The translations under genes were made by a program, and so were the position numbers. The notes under the pieces were generated by a model. That model worked only from the letters and a program-made list of their open reading frames with translations, was not told the DNA's origin and did not search any database. 64,000 nt of DNA from Deinococcus radiotolerans (GTDB taxonomy: Bacteria > Deinococcota > Deinococci > Deinococcales > Deinococcaceae): the NCBI RefSeq assembly GCF_014647435.1, contig NZ_BMPE01000003.1:303407-367406 (forward strand), in the 5' to 3' direction. Shown in pieces: positions 61,608-64,000 of the stretch. Position 1 is the stretch's first letter; each line of letters starts with the position of its first letter.

Positions 61608-62993
61608 TTGCCGCACCTGACTGTCCATCAGCTCAACACCCTGCCGGAAGCGCAGTTCACGGCCCACTTCAAAGGTGTACTGGAGCATTCCCCACACTAC
61701 GCGGCGCAGGTCGCACGGAACCGCCCCTACCAGGACGCCGAGGCCGTCGCCGCTGCCTTCGCGGCCGCTGCGCGCGGCGGAACCCCCGAAGAGCAACTCG
61801 CCCTCATCCGCGCCCATCCGGACCTCGCCGGGAAAGCCGCTCTGGCTGGCGACCTCACGCCGGAGAGCGCCTCGGAGCAGGCCAGCGCGGGCCTCGACCG
61901 CCTCAGCCCGGACGAGTACGACGAATTCCAGCGCCTGAACGCCGCCTACCACGACCGCTTCGGCCTGCCCTACGTCGTGTGCGTCCGCGAGCACGCCAAG
62001 GCCAGCATCTTCGAAGGCGCGCGCCGCCGCCTCACCCACACACCCGAACAGGAAGTCGAGGCGGCCCTGCATGAGATCGGCCGGATTGCCCGCCTGCGCG
62101 TCCTTGACCTCATGACCCCAGCCCCATCAGCCCCGGAGGGTGCCATGCCCGTGAAAGTCAGACTCGGTGAGAACAATTACGGCAAGGCCGACGTGCGCCT
62201 CTTCAAGGTCTTCCGGGATCAGCCCCGCCACGAGATCAAGGACGTGCAGGTGCGCGTCGCCATGACCGGCGACTTCGGCGCCGCCCACACCCACGGGGAC
62301 AACACCGACCTGGTCGCCACCGACACCGTTCGCAACACCATCTACGCCCTGGCCCGCGACGGCCTGACCGGCAGCATCGAGGCATTCGGCAAGCACCTCA
62401 TCCGGCACTTCGTGAAGCGCGGCCCCCGCGTCACGTCCGCCCGGGCCAGTTTCGTGCAACACACCTGGGACCGCATGCCCAGCCACGGCGCCCCGCACGA
62501 CCACGCCTTCGTGCGGCAGATGCCCAAACACACCGCCACTGTCACCGGCGACGGTCAGACCTTCAGTGTCGAGAGCGGCATCGACGAGCTCTATATCCTG
62601 AAGACCACTCAGAGCGGCTGGGCCGGCTTTCACCGCGACCAGTTCACCACCCTGCCCGAGACCACCGACCGCATTCTGGCCACCACCGTCACCGCCCGCT
62701 GGACCTACCGCACCGACGAACCCGACTACGACGCCACCTGGGCGCAGGTCTATCAGACGCTCATGGACGTCTTCCCCGACCACTACTCGCACAGCATGCA
62801 GCACACCCTGTACCGGCTGGGCGAGGCCGTCCTCACCCGCTGCGAGGACATCGAACGGATCTTCTTCTCCTTCCCGAACCGGCACCACATCCTCTATCCC
62901 CTCGACCGGTTCGGCCTGGACAACCCCGGCGTGATCTTCCACGCCGACGCCGAACCGTACGGCGTGATCGAAGGCTGGGTGGAACGCGAGTGA
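61608..62993 (+). CDS. Bifunctional OHCU decarboxylase-urate oxidase
   Basis: A 461-residue fusion of two steps of urate breakdown, like B. subtilis PucL. Residues about 1-165 are the OHCU decarboxylase UraD (LNTLPEAQFTAHFKGVLEHSP; LIRAHPDLAGKAALAG; EYDEFQRLNAAYHDRFGLPYVVCVREHAK). Residues about 185-461 are uricase (NNYGKADVRLFKV; NTDLVATDTVRNTIYALARD; LKTTQSGWAGFHRDQFTTLPETTDRILATTV). Start TTG 61608 has GGAGG 7 bases upstream; TTG 61590 lies before that site and is rejected. Its stop overlaps the next gene. The central enzyme of the set, HIU hydrolase, follows directly. Confidence 0.93.
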   Translation: MPHLTVHQLNTLPEAQFTAHFKGVLEHSPHYAAQVARNRPYQDAEAVAAAFAAAARGGTPEEQLALIRAHPDLAGKAALAGDLTPESASEQASAGLDRLSPDEYDEFQRLNAAYHDRFGLPYVVCVREHAKASIFEGARRRLTHTPEQEVEAALHEIGRIARLRVLDLMTPAPSAPEGAMPVKVRLGENNYGKADVRLFKVFRDQPRHEIKDVQVRVAMTGDFGAAHTHGDNTDLVATDTVRNTIYALARDGLTGSIEAFGKHLIRHFVKRGPRVTSARASFVQHTWDRMPSHGAPHDHAFVRQMPKHTATVTGDGQTFSVESGIDELYILKTTQSGWAGFHRDQFTTLPETTDRILATTVTARWTYRTDEPDYDATWAQVYQTLMDVFPDHYSHSMQHTLYRLGEAVLTRCEDIERIFFSFPNRHHILYPLDRFGLDNPGVIFHADAEPYGVIEGWVERE

Positions 62994-63343
62994 GCGGCGC
63001 TGGCCTCAGCACCCATGTACTCGACACCGCACGCGGCCGCCCCGCGGCGGGCATCCCCGTAGCCTTGAACGCCGTGCTAGGGGAGCACCGCACGCTCCTC
63101 AGCCGGACGACCACCAACGCGGACGGCCGGACCGATGAACCCCTCATCGCACGCGGCCAGCTGGAGCCCGGCACCTATGAACTGACCTTCCTCGTCGCCG
63201 AGTACTTCAATGACCTGCACGCCAGCGACCCGCCGTTTCTGGACCAGATTACCCTGCGCTTCACGGTCGCTGACACCGACGCGCACTATCACGTCCCACT
63301 CCTCGTCAGTCCCTGGTCGTACAGCACGTACCGGGGCTCCTGA
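62990..63343 (+). CDS. 5-hydroxyisourate hydrolase (transthyretin-like)
   Basis: A 117-residue enzyme that hydrolyses 5-hydroxyisourate, the uricase product, to the substrate of UraD. STHVLDTARGRPAAGIPVAL contains the active-site histidine. LIARGQLEPGTYELTF and the invariant C-terminal YRGS (SPWSYSTYRGS) distinguish it from true transthyretins. The GTG start overlaps the uricase stop. The three activities are thus translated together, avoiding build-up of unstable intermediates. Confidence 0.94.
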   Translation: MSGAGLSTHVLDTARGRPAAGIPVALNAVLGEHRTLLSRTTTNADGRTDEPLIARGQLEPGTYELTFLVAEYFNDLHASDPPFLDQITLRFTVADTDAHYHVPLLVSPWSYSTYRGS

Positions 63344-63353
63344 AGCAGATGCC

Positions 63354-63845
63354 ATGAGCGACCGGTTCATGCAGCGCCTGAACGACGACTGGCGCAGGAC
63401 GCGACCGGACCTGAACGTCGAACCGATGCTACGGGTGCTGAGCCTCACCCGCCTCGGGCAGCGACTCCAGGCGCAGCTGGACCAGTTTCTCGAATCCAAC
63501 GGGCTCAACGCCGCTGCATGGGATCTGCTGCTGGCGCTGTACCGAAGCGCGCCGCCTGAAGGATTGACACCGGGCGAACTGGCCCAGGCCTGCGCTGTCC
63601 ACGGACCAGCCATCTCGAACCGCATTGCCCGGCTGGAGGAACGAGCCCTGGTACAGCGGTCCACACAAGCACAAGACCGGCGAAGTGTCAGAATCACCCT
63701 TACTTTAGCAGGTCGAACGATAGTAGAGGCCCTTCTGCCCCCTTACATCCAGTTGGAAGAGCATCTGGTGATTCCACTCACGCCTCTTAGTGTTGTTGCG
63801 CTTGACGAAGCCACCCATCGACTCCTCGCCGCACTGGACGATTGA
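63354..63845 (+). CDS. hucR: MarR-family urate-responsive regulator (HucR)
   Basis: A 163-residue winged-helix repressor. Strong agreement with HucR of D. radiodurans as I recall it: GLNAAAWDLLLALYRSAPPEGLTPGEL and SNRIARLEERALVQR. W13 in DDWRRTRPD corresponds to W20 of HucR, a urate-binding residue, and the aspartate in AWDLLL and arginine in SNRIARL are also kept. Start ATG 63354 is 10 bases after the HIU hydrolase stop. HucR is divergent from uricase in D. radiodurans but here is the last gene of the operon. Urate should relieve repression of the operon. Confidence 0.88.
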   Translation: MSDRFMQRLNDDWRRTRPDLNVEPMLRVLSLTRLGQRLQAQLDQFLESNGLNAAAWDLLLALYRSAPPEGLTPGELAQACAVHGPAISNRIARLEERALVQRSTQAQDRRSVRITLTLAGRTIVEALLPPYIQLEEHLVIPLTPLSVVALDEATHRLLAALDD

Positions 63846-63925
63846 GGATCTGGAGCTTCCAGATCCACGGAAGGCGCTGGTGAGTTCAGTTAAAGACTTA
63901 CCGCACGAAGTATGGTGTGCTGACC

Positions 63926-63959
63926 AAAACAAAAGGCCCCCACCTGTAGGGTGGGGGCC
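63926..63959 (-). terminator. Rho-independent terminator of the tRNA gene
   Basis: GGCCCCCACC (63935-63944) and GGTGGGGGCC (63950-63959) pair around five bases. On the minus strand the stem is followed by TTTTGTTTT, a proper U-tract. It ends the tRNA transcript. Confidence 0.85.
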
Positions 63960-63964
63960 ATACA

Positions 63965-64000
<36 letters not shown>

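Overview
The window is GC-rich bacterial DNA from a Deinococcus, on these grounds: a PprA homologue (48891-49754), an HU with a Lys/Ala-rich N-terminal tail, a HucR-type urate regulator beside uricase, and a bphO-bphP-response regulator operon. It differs from D. radiodurans in several layouts (hucR downstream of a fused uraD-uricase, a SorC-type regulator beside glpFKD). No names beyond the genus can be justified.

Layout. 1-14700: amino-sugar and chitin use. A minus-strand operon encodes an RpiR regulator, a binding protein, two permeases, a SIS deaminase-like enzyme and a GH3 N-acetylhexosaminidase, with overlapping stop/start codons; a divergent secreted GH18 chitinase lies upstream. A partial nagA sits behind a c-di-GMP gene, and a molybdopterin oxidoreductase is interposed. 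14720-20034: red-light signalling (heme oxygenase, bacteriophytochrome, response regulator, receiver-histidine kinase). 20205-29690: a complete tyrosine recombinase with a dif-like 11+6+11 palindrome just upstream; paaK; a liv-type ABC transporter with a fused permease-ATPase; a PaaI thioesterase; then a second recombinase-like gene lacking catalytic residues, next to an AT-rich tract with inverted repeats. 29691-38361: a DUF892 protein, an MFS porter, LysR/Ohr, HU, an acyl-CoA ligase and CopA behind a CsoR-like operator. 38377-43706: SorC regulator and glpF-glpK-glpD. 43862-49754: a TPR-GGDEF-EAL protein, a subtilase lipoprotein, a BadF-type sugar kinase and pprA. 49948-53420: a four-gene minor pilin operon. 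53588-61506: a MurNAc recycling operon (GntR, anmK, murQ, serine hydrolase) divergent from a peptide ABC transporter. 61608-63845: urate breakdown with hucR. The right edge cuts a tRNA-Gly.

Working together: chitinase, ABC importer, NagZ-like hexosaminidase, a GlcNAc-type kinase, NagA and the SIS enzyme can form a route from chitin or murein sugars to fructose-6-phosphate. AnmK and MurQ feed the same route from anhydro-MurNAc, and the divergent peptide importer could bring in murein peptides. The most unusual observation is the dif-like site adjoining the recombinase gene. It resembles single-recombinase Xer systems (XerS/difSL, XerH/difH), which are not a textbook feature of Deinococcus. If real, it would place this window near a replicon terminus, or mark an integrating element.
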